Below, in pieces: positions 27,464 to 36,264 of a stretch of DNA of 62,055 nucleotides (the stretch's first letter is position 1; every line of letters begins with the position of its first letter). Location: positions 1 to 62,055 of the forward strand of contig CAZWFN010000018.1 of NCBI GenBank assembly GCA_964633205.1. Direction: 5' to 3'. The notes under the pieces were generated by a model. The model was not told where the DNA came from. It saw nothing but the letters and a program-made list of their open reading frames with translations, and made no database searches. Both the position numbers and the translations under genes were made by a program. The DNA is from CAYVQE01 sp964633205. Its GTDB lineage: Bacteria; Myxococcota; B64-G9.

Positions 27464-29083
27464 GTGGCCAAGAAGAAGCAGACCAAGTACGTCTTCGTCA
27501 CCGGCGGTGTGGTCTCGGGGTTGGGCAAAGGGGTGGCGGCGGCCTCCATCGGCGCGCTGATGGAGAACCGCGGCCTGAAGATCACCCTGATCAAGGCCGA
27601 CCCCTACCTGAACGTCGATCCGGGCACCATGAGCCCCTATCAGCACGGCGAGGTCTTCGTCACCGACGACGGCACCGAGAGCGACCTGGACCTGGGCCAC
27701 TACGAGCGCTTCACCAGCATCACCGTGGGCACCGCCAACAACTTCACCTCGGGCCAGATCTACGATCGCGTGATCGCCCGCGAGCGCAAGGGCGAGTACC
27801 TGGGCAAGACGGTGCAGGTCATCCCGCACGTCACCGACGAGCTCAAGCGCTGCATCCACGAGCCGGCCAAGGGCGTCGACGTGTGCATCGTCGAGGTGGG
27901 CGGCACGGTGGGCGACATCGAGGGGCTGCCCTTTCTGGAGGCCATCCGCCAGATCCGCCAGGACATCGGCCGCGAGCACGTGCTCTACGTCCACCTGACG
28001 CTGGTGCCCTGGATCGCCGCCGCCGGCGAACTCAAGACCAAGCCCACCCAACACAGCGTCAAGGCGCTGCGCGAGGTGGGCATCCAGCCGGATGTGATCC
28101 TGTGCCGCAGCGAGCGGCCCTTGGAGCAGAAGCTCAGGGACAAGATCGCCCTGTTCTGCTCCACCTCGGCCGACACCGTGTTCGAGTGCCGCGACGTCGA
28201 CACCATCTACGAGGTGCCGTTGCAGCTGCACGAGCAGGGGCTGGACGACAAGCTCGCCGACCTGCTCAACATCTGGTCGCGCTCGGCCAGCCTGGACCGC
28301 TGGCGCAAGGTGGTCGACACCCTGAAGCGGCCCGCGGTCCAGGTGCGCATCGGCGTGGCCGGCAAGTACGTCCACCTGATCGATTCTTACAAGAGCCTGC
28401 ACGAGGCCCTGCTGCACGGCGGGCTGGCCAACGACTGCGCGGTCGAGCTGGTCTACATCGACTCCGAGCAGCTCGACGGCGAGCGGGTCGGCGAGCTGCC
28501 CACGGTCGACGGCGTGCTGGTGCCGGGCGGCTTCGGCGAGCGCGGCACCGAGGGCAAGGTGCACGCCATCGGCTGGGCGCGCAAGAACGGGGTGCCCTTT
28601 TTCGGCATCTGCCTCGGCATGCAGATGATGGTGATCGAGTTCGCCCGCCACGTGGCCGGGCTCGAAGGCGCCAACTCGATCGAGTTCGATCCGGACACCC
28701 CGCACCCGGTGATCGACCTGATGGCCAGCCAGCAAGAGGTGACCGACATGGGCGGCACCATGCGGCTGGGCGCCTACCCCTGCAAGCTGGCCGGCGGCAC
28801 CCGGGCCGGCGCGGCCTACGGCCGCGACGCCATCTCCGAGCGCCACCGTCACCGCTACGAGGTGGCCAACCGCTATCGCGAGCAGCTGGCAGCCCGCGGG
28901 CTGGTGTTCAGCGGGCTGTCGCCGGACGAGCACCTGGTCGAGATCTGCGAGGTGCCCGGCCATCCCTGGTTTCTGGGCTGCCAGTTCCACCCCGAGTTCA
29001 AGTCGCGGCCGCTCGAGCCGCACCCGCTGTTCGCCGCCTTCATCGGCGCGGCGCTCAAGCGGCACCGGGAGCGGCAGCGGTGA
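27464..29083 (+). CDS. pyrG: CTP synthase
   Basis: A 539-residue glutamine amidotransferase that aminates UTP to CTP. The synthase domain has YVFVTGGVVSGLGKGVAAAS and DPYLNVDPGTMSPYQHGEVF. The glutaminase domain has Cys383 in FGICLGMQMM and the terminal FHPEFKSRP triad part. GTG 27464 follows GGAGG. Its place between kdsB and kdsA ties CTP supply to CMP-Kdo formation, a common arrangement. Confidence 0.97.
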   Translation: MAKKKQTKYVFVTGGVVSGLGKGVAAASIGALMENRGLKITLIKADPYLNVDPGTMSPYQHGEVFVTDDGTESDLDLGHYERFTSITVGTANNFTSGQIYDRVIARERKGEYLGKTVQVIPHVTDELKRCIHEPAKGVDVCIVEVGGTVGDIEGLPFLEAIRQIRQDIGREHVLYVHLTLVPWIAAAGELKTKPTQHSVKALREVGIQPDVILCRSERPLEQKLRDKIALFCSTSADTVFECRDVDTIYEVPLQLHEQGLDDKLADLLNIWSRSASLDRWRKVVDTLKRPAVQVRIGVAGKYVHLIDSYKSLHEALLHGGLANDCAVELVYIDSEQLDGERVGELPTVDGVLVPGGFGERGTEGKVHAIGWARKNGVPFFGICLGMQMMVIEFARHVAGLEGANSIEFDPDTPHPVIDLMASQQEVTDMGGTMRLGAYPCKLAGGTRAGAAYGRDAISERHRHRYEVANRYREQLAARGLVFSGLSPDEHLVEICEVPGHPWFLGCQFHPEFKSRPLEPHPLFAAFIGAALKRHRERQR

Positions 29084-29901
29084 GCGACGGCGGCGGGCAG
29101 ACCGCGGTGGCCGTCGGCCCGGTGACCGTCGGCGGCAGCGGCCCGCCGGCCATCATCGCCGGGCCGTGCGTGATCGAGGAGCTGGCCCAGACGGTGGCGC
29201 TGGCCGAGCGCTTGGCCGCCGCCTGCGCCCGGCGGGGCCTGGGATACGTGTTCAAGGCCTCGTTCGACAAGGCCAACCGCACCGCGCTCGGATCCTACCG
29301 CGGGCCCGGGCTGGAGGACGGGCTGCACGTGCTGGCCGCGGTGCAGGCCGAGGTGGGCGTACCGGTGCTGACCGACGTGCACGAGTGCGCCCAGGCGGCC
29401 GTGGCCGCCCGGGTGGTCGACGCGCTGCAGGTGCCGGCTTTCCTGTGCCGCCAGACCGACCTGCTGCAGGCTTGCGGCCGCACCGGCAAGCCGGTGCAGA
29501 TCAAGAAGGGCCAGTTCATGGTGCCGGCCGATATGCGCTATGCGGCCGACAAGGTGCGCGCGGCCGGCGGCCAGCCGCTGGTCTGCGAACGCGGTACCGC
29601 CTTCGGCTACGGCGATCTGGTGGTCGACATGCGTTCGCTGGTCTGGCTGCGGGCGACCGGCTGCCCGGTGGTGTTCGACGGCACCCACTCGGTGCAGCAG
29701 CCCGGGGCTGGCGGCCACACCGGCGGCCGGCGCGAGATGGTGCCGCCGCTGGTGCGGGCCGCGGTGGCGGTCGGCGTCGACGCGCTGTACCTCGAGGTGC
29801 ACCCGGAGCCGGAGCGGGCCCGCTGCGACGGACCCAACTGCCTCGGCCCGGAGCGCTTCGAATCCCTGCTGGACGAGGTCGTCCGCCTGGCGCAGGCCTG
29901 A
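29080..29901 (+). CDS. kdsA: 3-deoxy-8-phosphooctulonate synthase
   Basis: A 273-residue enzyme condensing PEP with arabinose-5-phosphate to Kdo-8-phosphate. Conserved stretches: IIAGPCVIE, FKASFDKANRT, GVPVLTDVHE, FLCRQTDLL, VQIKKGQFM, CERGTAFGYGDLVVDMR and VFDGTHSVQQPG. GTG start at 29080 overlaps the pyrG stop (GTGA). Confidence 0.96.
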   Translation: MSDGGGQTAVAVGPVTVGGSGPPAIIAGPCVIEELAQTVALAERLAAACARRGLGYVFKASFDKANRTALGSYRGPGLEDGLHVLAAVQAEVGVPVLTDVHECAQAAVAARVVDALQVPAFLCRQTDLLQACGRTGKPVQIKKGQFMVPADMRYAADKVRAAGGQPLVCERGTAFGYGDLVVDMRSLVWLRATGCPVVFDGTHSVQQPGAGGHTGGRREMVPPLVRAAVAVGVDALYLEVHPEPERARCDGPNCLGPERFESLLDEVVRLAQA

Positions 29902-29944
29902 CCGGCAGGGCTTCGGGCGCGGGCTCCCCGGGACGATCGCGGTC

Positions 29945-30850
29945 ATGGGCAAGCGGATCAAGAACTGGTTCATCTACTGCAGCGTGCGGCTGCTGCTGGG
30001 GCTGCTCCGCCGCCTGCGCCCGCAGCGGGCCCGGCGCTGCGGCCGCTGGCTGGGGCGGCGGGCCTACCGCTGGGCCCGCGTCGAGCGCGAGCGCTGCCGG
30101 CGGCACCTGGGCTGGGCCTTCGCCGAGCTGGACGCGACCGAGCGCGAGCGGCTGGCCCGGCGGGTGTTCGAGCACCTGGGCGCCGGGGTGGCCGAGTTGG
30201 CGGTGGTGCACCAGGAGCGGCCGATCACCGAGTGGGTGGAGGTCGATGATGAATCGCGGCGGGTGCTCGACGGGGTGCTGGCCCGCGGCCGGGGCGTGGT
30301 CTTCGTCACCGGACACCTGGGCAACTGGGAGCTGATGGCCCGCGGCCTGGCCGCGTTCGGCTATCCGATCAACACCATCGGCCAACGCTCCTACGACCCG
30401 CGTTTCACCCGCCTGATCGCCCGCTTCCGCGAGCAGGGCCGCGTCCACACCCTGTGGCGCGGCGAGCCCGAGCTGATGGACAAGATGGCCGCGGTGTTGC
30501 GGCGCGGCGAGATCATGGGCCTGCTGATCGACCAGGACACCGACGTACCGGGGGTGTTCGTCGATTTTTTCGGCCGGCCGGCCTGGACCCCGATCGCCCC
30601 GGTGCTGCTGGCCCGCAAGGCCGGGGCCCCGCTGGTCGTCGGGGCCAACCACCGGCTGGCCGGCGGCGCCGGCTTTCGGGTGCGGATCGAGGAGATCGCG
30701 CTGGCGGACCTGCCCGACCGCCAGCACGCGCTGGCCGCCGACACGCAGGCCATCAGCCACTGGATCGAGGCGCGCATCCGCGAGCACCCGGAGCAGTGGG
30801 TCTGGCTGCACCGGCGCTGGAAGACGCGGCCGCCGAAAGATGCCGAATAG
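29945..30850 (+). CDS. LpxL/HtrB-family lipid A acyltransferase
   Basis: A 301-residue membrane-associated acyltransferase. The N-terminal basic/hydrophobic segment (KNWFIYCSVRLLLGLLRRL) is followed by the catalytic HxxxxE motif in GHLGNWELMARGL. Also present are RGEIMGLLIDQD, GVFVDFFGRPAWT and the end WVWLHRRWKTRP, all typical of late lipid A acyltransferases. Acyl-chain and position specificity cannot be read from the sequence. It follows kdsA by 43 bases. Confidence 0.9.
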   Translation: MGKRIKNWFIYCSVRLLLGLLRRLRPQRARRCGRWLGRRAYRWARVERERCRRHLGWAFAELDATERERLARRVFEHLGAGVAELAVVHQERPITEWVEVDDESRRVLDGVLARGRGVVFVTGHLGNWELMARGLAAFGYPINTIGQRSYDPRFTRLIARFREQGRVHTLWRGEPELMDKMAAVLRRGEIMGLLIDQDTDVPGVFVDFFGRPAWTPIAPVLLARKAGAPLVVGANHRLAGGAGFRVRIEEIALADLPDRQHALAADTQAISHWIEARIREHPEQWVWLHRRWKTRPPKDAE

Positions 30851-30862
30851 CGCCTCCGCGTG

Positions 30863-30891
30863 TTTACATCGCCGAATCGGGTTGTTAAGAT
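30863..30891 (+). promoter_or_regulatory. Promoter of the lpt-rpoN operon
   Basis: TTTACA (30863-30868), a 17-base spacer and TAAGAT (30886-30891) lie between the acyltransferase stop and the GTG at 30919. The predicted start leaves a short leader of about 20 bases. Confidence 0.65.
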
Positions 30892-30918
30892 CACCTGTGG
30901 ATTTGGCATGGATCTGGT

Positions 30919-31224
30919 GTGAACCGAGCAAGATGGCGAGCGAGATGCAAGGCCGTCGGATTGGCTGCGGCCTGGCTGGCGCTGTGCGCCGGCGGGCCGG
31001 GCTGTGGCTGCGATCGGACCCCGGTTCCGCTGGCCGCGCCCGCGGGCGACGAGGCGGTGTCGGTGGAGCTGACCGGCGTGGAGGCGCGCGGCTACCGCGG
31101 CGGCCGGCTGCTGTACGCGGTGGCGGCCCGGACGCTGCGGCTGTGGGAGCAGCACGGCCTGATCGCGGCCAGCGGGGCGGTGCGCGCCCGGTTGCAGCCG
31201 GAGCTATGGGAGGAGCGCCGATGA
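30919..31224 (+). CDS. Short LptC-like protein
   Basis: A 101-residue protein beginning at GTG 30919 (MNRARWRARCKAVGLAAAWL), with one N-terminal hydrophobic segment and a Cys that may be lipidated (GPGCGC). The short beta stretch VSVELTGVEARGYRGGRLLY resembles the first strands of LptC. Its place directly before lptA and lptB, with an ATGA overlap, supports a role in LPS export. It is only about half the usual LptC length (about 185), so the jellyroll would be incomplete unless LptA supplies strands. Confidence 0.6.
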   Translation: MNRARWRARCKAVGLAAAWLALCAGGPGCGCDRTPVPLAAPAGDEAVSVELTGVEARGYRGGRLLYAVAARTLRLWEQHGLIAASGAVRARLQPELWEERR

Positions 31225-31769
31225 GCGCGGTCGGGCGCATGCTGTGGTTGGTCGGCCTGGCGGCATGGGGGCCGGCGGCCGGCGCGGCCGCGGACGAGAA
31301 GGAGCCGGCGGCCGCCGAGCGGGCAGCCAAGGCGCCGGCCGGACCGGTGGCGATCGAATCCGACGAGCTGAAGGTGCGCCAGAAGCAACGCAGCGCCGTG
31401 TTCAGCGGCCACGTGCGGGCGGTGCAGGGGGATTTGACCATCCACTGCCGGACCCTGACGGTGCGCTACGCCGCGCGCGAGCGCGGCGCGGACGACAGCG
31501 GCGACGTGCGCTCGATGGTGTTCAGCGGCGATGTGCGCATCGTTCGGGGCGAGCGCCGGGGCCACTGCGAGCGGGCCGAGTACGACCGGCCGGCCGGGCG
31601 TATCGTCTGCACCGGCGATCCCTGGGTGGTCGAGGGCGACAACCGCATCCGCGGCCAGCGCATCGTCTACCTGCTCGATCGCGACGAGGTGCGCATCAGC
31701 CAACCGCGGGCGGTGCTGAAGCTGGATCCACCCGAGCGCGAGCCCGCCCGCCGGAAAGCCGGGCCCTGA
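31221..31769 (+). CDS. lptA: LptA/OstA-domain LPS-export protein
   Basis: A 182-residue periplasmic protein. Signal peptide (MLWLVGLAAWGPAAGAAADE), Ala/Glu-rich linker, then the OstA repeat core: IESDELKVRQKQRSAVFSGH, VQGDLTIHCRTLTVRY, MVFSGDVRIVRGERRGHCE, GRIVCTGDPWVVEGDNRIRG. It would bridge LPS across the periplasm. The start overlaps the LptC-like stop and its own stop overlaps lptB (TGATG). Confidence 0.88.
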   Translation: MSAVGRMLWLVGLAAWGPAAGAAADEKEPAAAERAAKAPAGPVAIESDELKVRQKQRSAVFSGHVRAVQGDLTIHCRTLTVRYAARERGADDSGDVRSMVFSGDVRIVRGERRGHCERAEYDRPAGRIVCTGDPWVVEGDNRIRGQRIVYLLDRDEVRISQPRAVLKLDPPEREPARRKAGP

Positions 31770-32521
31770 TGTCGCCGGCAGCCGAGAAGCTGGAGGCCGC
31801 GGGCCTGGTCAAGGCCTTTCGCGGCCGGCGGGTGGTCGCGGGGGTCGATTTGGCGGTCGGCCCGGGCGAGGTGGTCGGCCTGCTCGGCCCCAATGGGGCC
31901 GGCAAGACCACCAGCTTCCACCTGGTCATGGGCCTGCTGCGGGCCGACGCCGGCCGCGTCTTCGTCCGCGGCCGCGAGGTCAGCGGTTGGCCGATGTACC
32001 GCCGCGCCCGCGCCGGGGTCGGCTACCTGTCCCAGGAGCCCTCGGTCTTCCGCCAGCTGCGGGTGCGCGACAACCTGCAGCTCTACCTGGAGGCGGCCGG
32101 GGTGCGCGGGGCCGCGGCCGGCCGCCGGGTCGACGCCGCCCTGGCGCGCTTCGAGCTCCAGCGGGTGGCCGCCAGCCGGGCCGAGACCCTGTCGGGCGGC
32201 GAGCGGCGCCGGCTGGAGATCGCCCGGGCCATGATCCAGGGGCCCGCCTTTTTGCTGCTCGACGAGCCCTTCGCCGGCCTGGACCCGCTGGCCGTCGAGG
32301 AAATCCGGCTCCAGATCCGGAGCTTGTCCGAGATGGGGATCGGCCTGCTGATCACCGATCACAACGTGCGCGAAGCCTTGTCATCCTGTCACCGAGCGTA
32401 TATTGTGAAGGACGGCAAGATCATCGAGGCTGGTTCGCCGGAGGAGATCGCCGGCAGCGAACGGGCCCGCGCCCTATACCTGGGCGATCGTTTTCAGCTC
32501 GACGAAGGCATGCAGCCATGA
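31769..32521 (+). CDS. lptB: LPS-export ABC transporter ATPase LptB
   Basis: A 250-residue ABC ATPase. Walker A LLGPNGAGKTTSFH, Q-loop YLSQEPSVFRQL, signature LSGGERRRLEIARA, Walker B FLLLDEPFAGLDP and switch His in LLITDHNVRE. The C-terminal IVKDGKIIEAGSPEEI is characteristic of LptB. The stop overlaps the rpoN start, the classic lptB-rpoN linkage. Confidence 0.95.
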   Translation: MSPAAEKLEAAGLVKAFRGRRVVAGVDLAVGPGEVVGLLGPNGAGKTTSFHLVMGLLRADAGRVFVRGREVSGWPMYRRARAGVGYLSQEPSVFRQLRVRDNLQLYLEAAGVRGAAAGRRVDAALARFELQRVAASRAETLSGGERRRLEIARAMIQGPAFLLLDEPFAGLDPLAVEEIRLQIRSLSEMGIGLLITDHNVREALSSCHRAYIVKDGKIIEAGSPEEIAGSERARALYLGDRFQLDEGMQP

Positions 32522-34017
32522 CCGAAGTGCGACAAGTCCTGTCCCTGAAACAGACCCTGCAGCTGGTCATGACCCCCCAGCTACAGCAGGCCATCAAGCT
32601 GCTGCAGCTGTCGCGGCTCGAGCTCAACGACCTGGTCGGTCAGGAGATGCTGGAGAACCCGGTGCTCGACGAGGTGCTCGATCCGCGCGAGGCCGACGGC
32701 GAGCAGTCGGCCGCCGAGAAGATCGACGCCAAGAACGAGGAGGTGGCCGAGCGGCTGGAGCGCTCGGACAAGGCCGAGGAGGTCAAGGGCGACGAGGGCG
32801 TCAACGACATCGACTGGGACAAGTACCTGGAGAACTACGGCTCCTACGTCCCGGTCGGCGGCGGGGTGCGGCGCGACCAGGACGACCTGCCGTCGTTCGA
32901 GAGCGTGCTGACCAAGAAGACCTCGCTGACCGATCACCTGATGTGGCAGCTGCGCATGTCGGACCTCGACGAGAGCGAGAGGGACATCGGCGCCCAGATC
33001 ATCTTGAGCCTCAGCCCGGACGGCTACTTCGAGGCCGACGAGGAGGACAAGCTGGCCGGCAAGTCCGCGCTGAAGGCGCTGGCCGAGACCATGGGCGAGC
33101 CGCCGGAGCGGGTCGAACGGGTGCTCAAGGTGGTCCAGCGCTTCGACCCGGTGGGCGTGGCCGCCCGCGACCTGCGCGAGTCGCTGCTGACCCAGGCGTG
33201 GCACCTGGGCATCGAGAACGGTCTGGTCTACGCCATCATCGAGTCCCACCTGCCGCTGGTCGAGCGCAAGAACTTCCAGGCCATCGCCCGCGCGCTGAAG
33301 GTCGGCAAGGACGACGTCTACGAGGCGGTGCGGCTGATCGCCCAACTCGAGCCCAAGCCCGGCCGGGTGTACGTGGAGGAAGAGCCGCAGTACATCACTC
33401 CGGACATCTACGTCTACCGGGTCGGCGACGAGTACGCCATCGTGCTCAACGAAGACGGCATGCCCAAGCTGCGCATCAGCAAGTACTACCGCCAGGCGCT
33501 GCACGACGCCGAGAAGGGCGGCGAGACCCGCAACTACATCCAGGACAAGCTGCGCTCGGCGGTCTGGTTGATCCGCAGCATCCACCAGCGCCAGCGCACC
33601 GTCTACCGGGTGACCGAGAGCCTGGTGAAGTTCCAGCGCGAGTTCTTCGACAAAGGCATCGCCTACCTCAAGCCGCTGGTGCTGCGCGACGTGGCCGAGG
33701 ACGTGGAACTGCACGAGTCCACCATCAGCCGGGTGACCACCAACAAGTACGTCCACACGCCGCAGGGCATCTTCGAGCTGAAGTACTTCTTCAACTCCAG
33801 CATCAGCCGGGTGGTGGGCGACGACGTGGCTTCGGAATCGGTCAAGGACCAGATCCGCAAGATCGTCGCCGAAGAAGATCCCAAGAAGCCGTTGTCGGAC
33901 CGCAAAATCGTCGACCTGCTCAAGCGGGACAACATCAACATCGCGCGGCGCACCGTGGCCAAGTATCGTGAAATGCTGGGCATCCTGCCATCGAGCAAGA
34001 GGAAGAAGGTATTTTGA
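32518..34017 (+). CDS. rpoN: RNA polymerase sigma-54 factor
   Basis: A 499-residue sigma-54. Region I is Gln/Leu-rich (LSLKQTLQLVMTPQLQQAIK). An acidic region II follows, then the core-binding domain (FDPVGVAARDLRESLL) and the DNA-binding HTH (HESTISRVTTNKYVHTPQGI). The RpoN box ARRTVAKYRE is near the end. ATG 32518 overlaps lptB. Confidence 0.97.
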   Translation: MTEVRQVLSLKQTLQLVMTPQLQQAIKLLQLSRLELNDLVGQEMLENPVLDEVLDPREADGEQSAAEKIDAKNEEVAERLERSDKAEEVKGDEGVNDIDWDKYLENYGSYVPVGGGVRRDQDDLPSFESVLTKKTSLTDHLMWQLRMSDLDESERDIGAQIILSLSPDGYFEADEEDKLAGKSALKALAETMGEPPERVERVLKVVQRFDPVGVAARDLRESLLTQAWHLGIENGLVYAIIESHLPLVERKNFQAIARALKVGKDDVYEAVRLIAQLEPKPGRVYVEEEPQYITPDIYVYRVGDEYAIVLNEDGMPKLRISKYYRQALHDAEKGGETRNYIQDKLRSAVWLIRSIHQRQRTVYRVTESLVKFQREFFDKGIAYLKPLVLRDVAEDVELHESTISRVTTNKYVHTPQGIFELKYFFNSSISRVVGDDVASESVKDQIRKIVAEEDPKKPLSDRKIVDLLKRDNINIARRTVAKYREMLGILPSSKRKKVF

Positions 34018-34087
34018 CCGGTCCGGCGCAGCGCGGCACCAGCCCTGTCCGGGGCCTCGTTTGCCCCGGCGTTTCTCAGGAGGAAGC

Positions 34088-34648
34088 ATGCAAGTCTCGG
34101 TGACCTTCCGCAAGATGGATCCGAGCGATTCGCTCAAGTCCTACGCCTCCGACAAGGTGATGCGGCTGAAGAAGTACATCGACTCCCCGATGGACGCCAA
34201 CGTGGTGCTGGCCAAGCAGAAGTACCGCTACATCGCCGACATTCGGGTGTCGACGCGCGGGGTGATCATGCGCGGCGAGGAGAAGAGCGAGGACCTGTAC
34301 TCGAGCATCGATCTGGCCATGGACAAGATCGAGCGCCAGGCGCGCAAGTACAAGGACAAGATCCGCGAGTACGAGCCGGTCAAGCTGGGCGAGCAGATTC
34401 GGGTCCGCCACGACATCATGGAGATGGAGCAGGAGTCGGCCGAACAGAAGGATGAGCCGCGGGTGGTGCGCTCATCCGAGTTCCACGCCAAGCCGATGTC
34501 GGTCGACGAGGCGGTCATGCAGATGGATCTGCTCAACAACAACTTCCTGGTGTTCACCAACGCCAACACCCGTGATGTCAACGTGGTCTATCGGCGGGAC
34601 GATGGCAACTTCGGCCTGATCGAGGCCAGGTCCGACCAGTCCGGTTGA
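34088..34648 (+). CDS. hpf: Long-form ribosome hibernation-promoting factor
   Basis: A 186-residue protein. The N-terminal S30AE domain (VTFRKMDPSDSLKSYASDKV, IRVSTRGVIMRGEEKSEDLY) is joined by a charged linker to a C-terminal dimerisation domain (FHAKPMSVDEAVMQMDLLNN, VYRRDDGNFGLIEA). The long form drives 100S ribosome dimers. AGGAGGA precedes the ATG at 34088. Its place after rpoN and before ptsN is conserved in proteobacteria. Confidence 0.94.
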   Translation: MQVSVTFRKMDPSDSLKSYASDKVMRLKKYIDSPMDANVVLAKQKYRYIADIRVSTRGVIMRGEEKSEDLYSSIDLAMDKIERQARKYKDKIREYEPVKLGEQIRVRHDIMEMEQESAEQKDEPRVVRSSEFHAKPMSVDEAVMQMDLLNNNFLVFTNANTRDVNVVYRRDDGNFGLIEARSDQSG

Positions 34649-34779
34649 GCGCCGGGTGGTTCCCCCGTCGCCCGCCGCCCGGAAGCGCTCGCGCGGACGG
34701 ACGATGCATTCACGCGGCCGAATCGATCGCCGCCGGTGATCGCGATGCCCCATGGCAAGAGGAAGGAGCCTGCGCCGCA

Positions 34780-35241
34780 ATGAAGATCGCCTCCTTTCTG
34801 GACCGCAACGACGTGACCGCCACCGTGCCGGTGGGCGACAAGAGCGAGGTGATCGGCGCCCTGGTGGACCTGCTGGTCAGCAACCACCCGGAGCTGGATC
34901 GCGATGTGCTCGGCAAGGTGCTGCTCAAGCGCGAGGAGCTGCGCTCGACCGGAATCGAGGAAGGGGTGGCCTTCCCCCACGGCCGGGTGCCGGGCCTGGA
35001 GTCATTGCTGTCCGGCTTCGGGCGTTGCCGCAAAGGGGTCGATTTCGACTCCTTCGACGGCAAGCCGACCCATTTTTTCTTCGTGTTGCTGATCCCGGAG
35101 CAGGCCCAGGGCAACCACCTCAAGGCCCTGGCGCGGCTGAATCGCTTGTTCCAGGACGCCGAGTTCCGGCAACGTCTGCTGCGGGCCGAAAACGCCACCG
35201 AGCTGTACGATGTGATCGTGGAGCATGACGCCAAGTGTTAG
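34780..35241 (+). CDS. ptsN: PTS nitrogen-regulatory EIIA
   Basis: A 153-residue EIIA-Ntr/fructose-type domain. The phosphorylated residue is His67 in GIEEGVAFPHGRVPG. Also present: FFFVLLIPEQAQGNHLKALA and the end ELYDVIVEHD. No sugar permease is nearby, so the role is regulatory. AGGAAGGAG precedes ATG 34780. The 34649-34779 gap shows no other gene. Confidence 0.93.
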   Translation: MKIASFLDRNDVTATVPVGDKSEVIGALVDLLVSNHPELDRDVLGKVLLKREELRSTGIEEGVAFPHGRVPGLESLLSGFGRCRKGVDFDSFDGKPTHFFFVLLIPEQAQGNHLKALARLNRLFQDAEFRQRLLRAENATELYDVIVEHDAKC

Positions 35242-35301
35242 CGCGGACCGGACAGGAACGCTGAACGGCGCGGAGGCGCGATGCCATCGAGAGGTGACTG
35301 A

Positions 35302-36264
35302 ATGCGCGTGTCCGTAGGCAGCCTGCTCGAGGCCCACGAGTACGATCTGCGCCTCAGCGCCTTGACCGGGGCGGGCGGTCTGGAACGGCAGGTGCGCCAC
35401 GGTCGGGTGCACCGACCGGGCCTGGCCCTGGCCGGTGACGCCCGCGCGCTGGACCCGGGTCGGGTGCAGCTGCTGGGCCTCGATGAGGTCGAGTACATGG
35501 AAGGGTTGGCTTCCGAGCGGCTGGCGCAGCTGATCCGGCGCTTTCTCGACTCGCAGCCGGCCTGTGTGGTGGTGGCCGACAACCTCACCCCGCCGGCAGC
35601 CTTGTTGGACGAGGCGGGACGCCGCGAGCTGGCCGTGCTGCGGTCGCCGGTGCTGGCCGACACCCTGGCCGATCGGCTGGGGGAGTTTTTGCAGGAGTCG
35701 CTGGGCCTGACCCGCAACGTGCACGGGGTGCTGGTCGACGTGCTCGGCGTGGGCGTGCTGATCCGGGGCCGCAGCGGCATCGGCAAGAGCGAATGCGCGC
35801 TCGACCTGGTGGTGCGCGGACACCGGCTGGTCGGCGACGACGTGGTGGTGCTGCGCCGGCGCTCGCCATCGACGGTCTATGGCTTGTGCTCGCCGATCAT
35901 CCAGCACCACATGGAGATCCGGGGCCTGGGCATCATCAACATCAAGGACCTGTACGGCGTCTCGGCGGTGCGCGATCGCAAGAAGGTCGAGTTGGTGGTC
36001 GAGCTCGAGCCCTGGCGCGAGGATGCCGAGTACGATCGCCTGGGGCTCGAGGATCGCACCAGCGATCTGCTGGGCGTCGAGATCCCGGCCTTGGTCATTC
36101 CGGTCGGTCAGGGCCGCAACACCTCGACCCTGGTCGAGGTGGCCGCGCGCAACCTGCTGCTCAAGCGCCAGGGCCACCATTCGGCCCGCGAGTTCCAGGC
36201 CAAGCTGGTGCGGGTCATCTCGGAGTCCGGCGACGAGCCCGCCATCGAGGGGGTGGTCGAGTGA
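35302..36264 (+). CDS. hprK: HPr kinase/phosphorylase
   Basis: A 320-residue enzyme that phosphorylates HPr on its regulatory Ser and reverses the reaction. The C-terminal kinase domain has the P-loop GRSGIGKSECALDLV (about 156-170), RLVGDDVVV and IRGLGIINIKDLYG. The K3 loop is VIPVGQGRNTSTLVEVAARN. The N-terminal domain (about 1-130) is intact. A Ser-containing HPr is encoded three genes on. The stop overlaps rapZ (GTGA). Confidence 0.95.
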   Translation: MRVSVGSLLEAHEYDLRLSALTGAGGLERQVRHGRVHRPGLALAGDARALDPGRVQLLGLDEVEYMEGLASERLAQLIRRFLDSQPACVVVADNLTPPAALLDEAGRRELAVLRSPVLADTLADRLGEFLQESLGLTRNVHGVLVDVLGVGVLIRGRSGIGKSECALDLVVRGHRLVGDDVVVLRRRSPSTVYGLCSPIIQHHMEIRGLGIINIKDLYGVSAVRDRKKVELVVELEPWREDAEYDRLGLEDRTSDLLGVEIPALVIPVGQGRNTSTLVEVAARNLLLKRQGHHSAREFQAKLVRVISESGDEPAIEGVVE

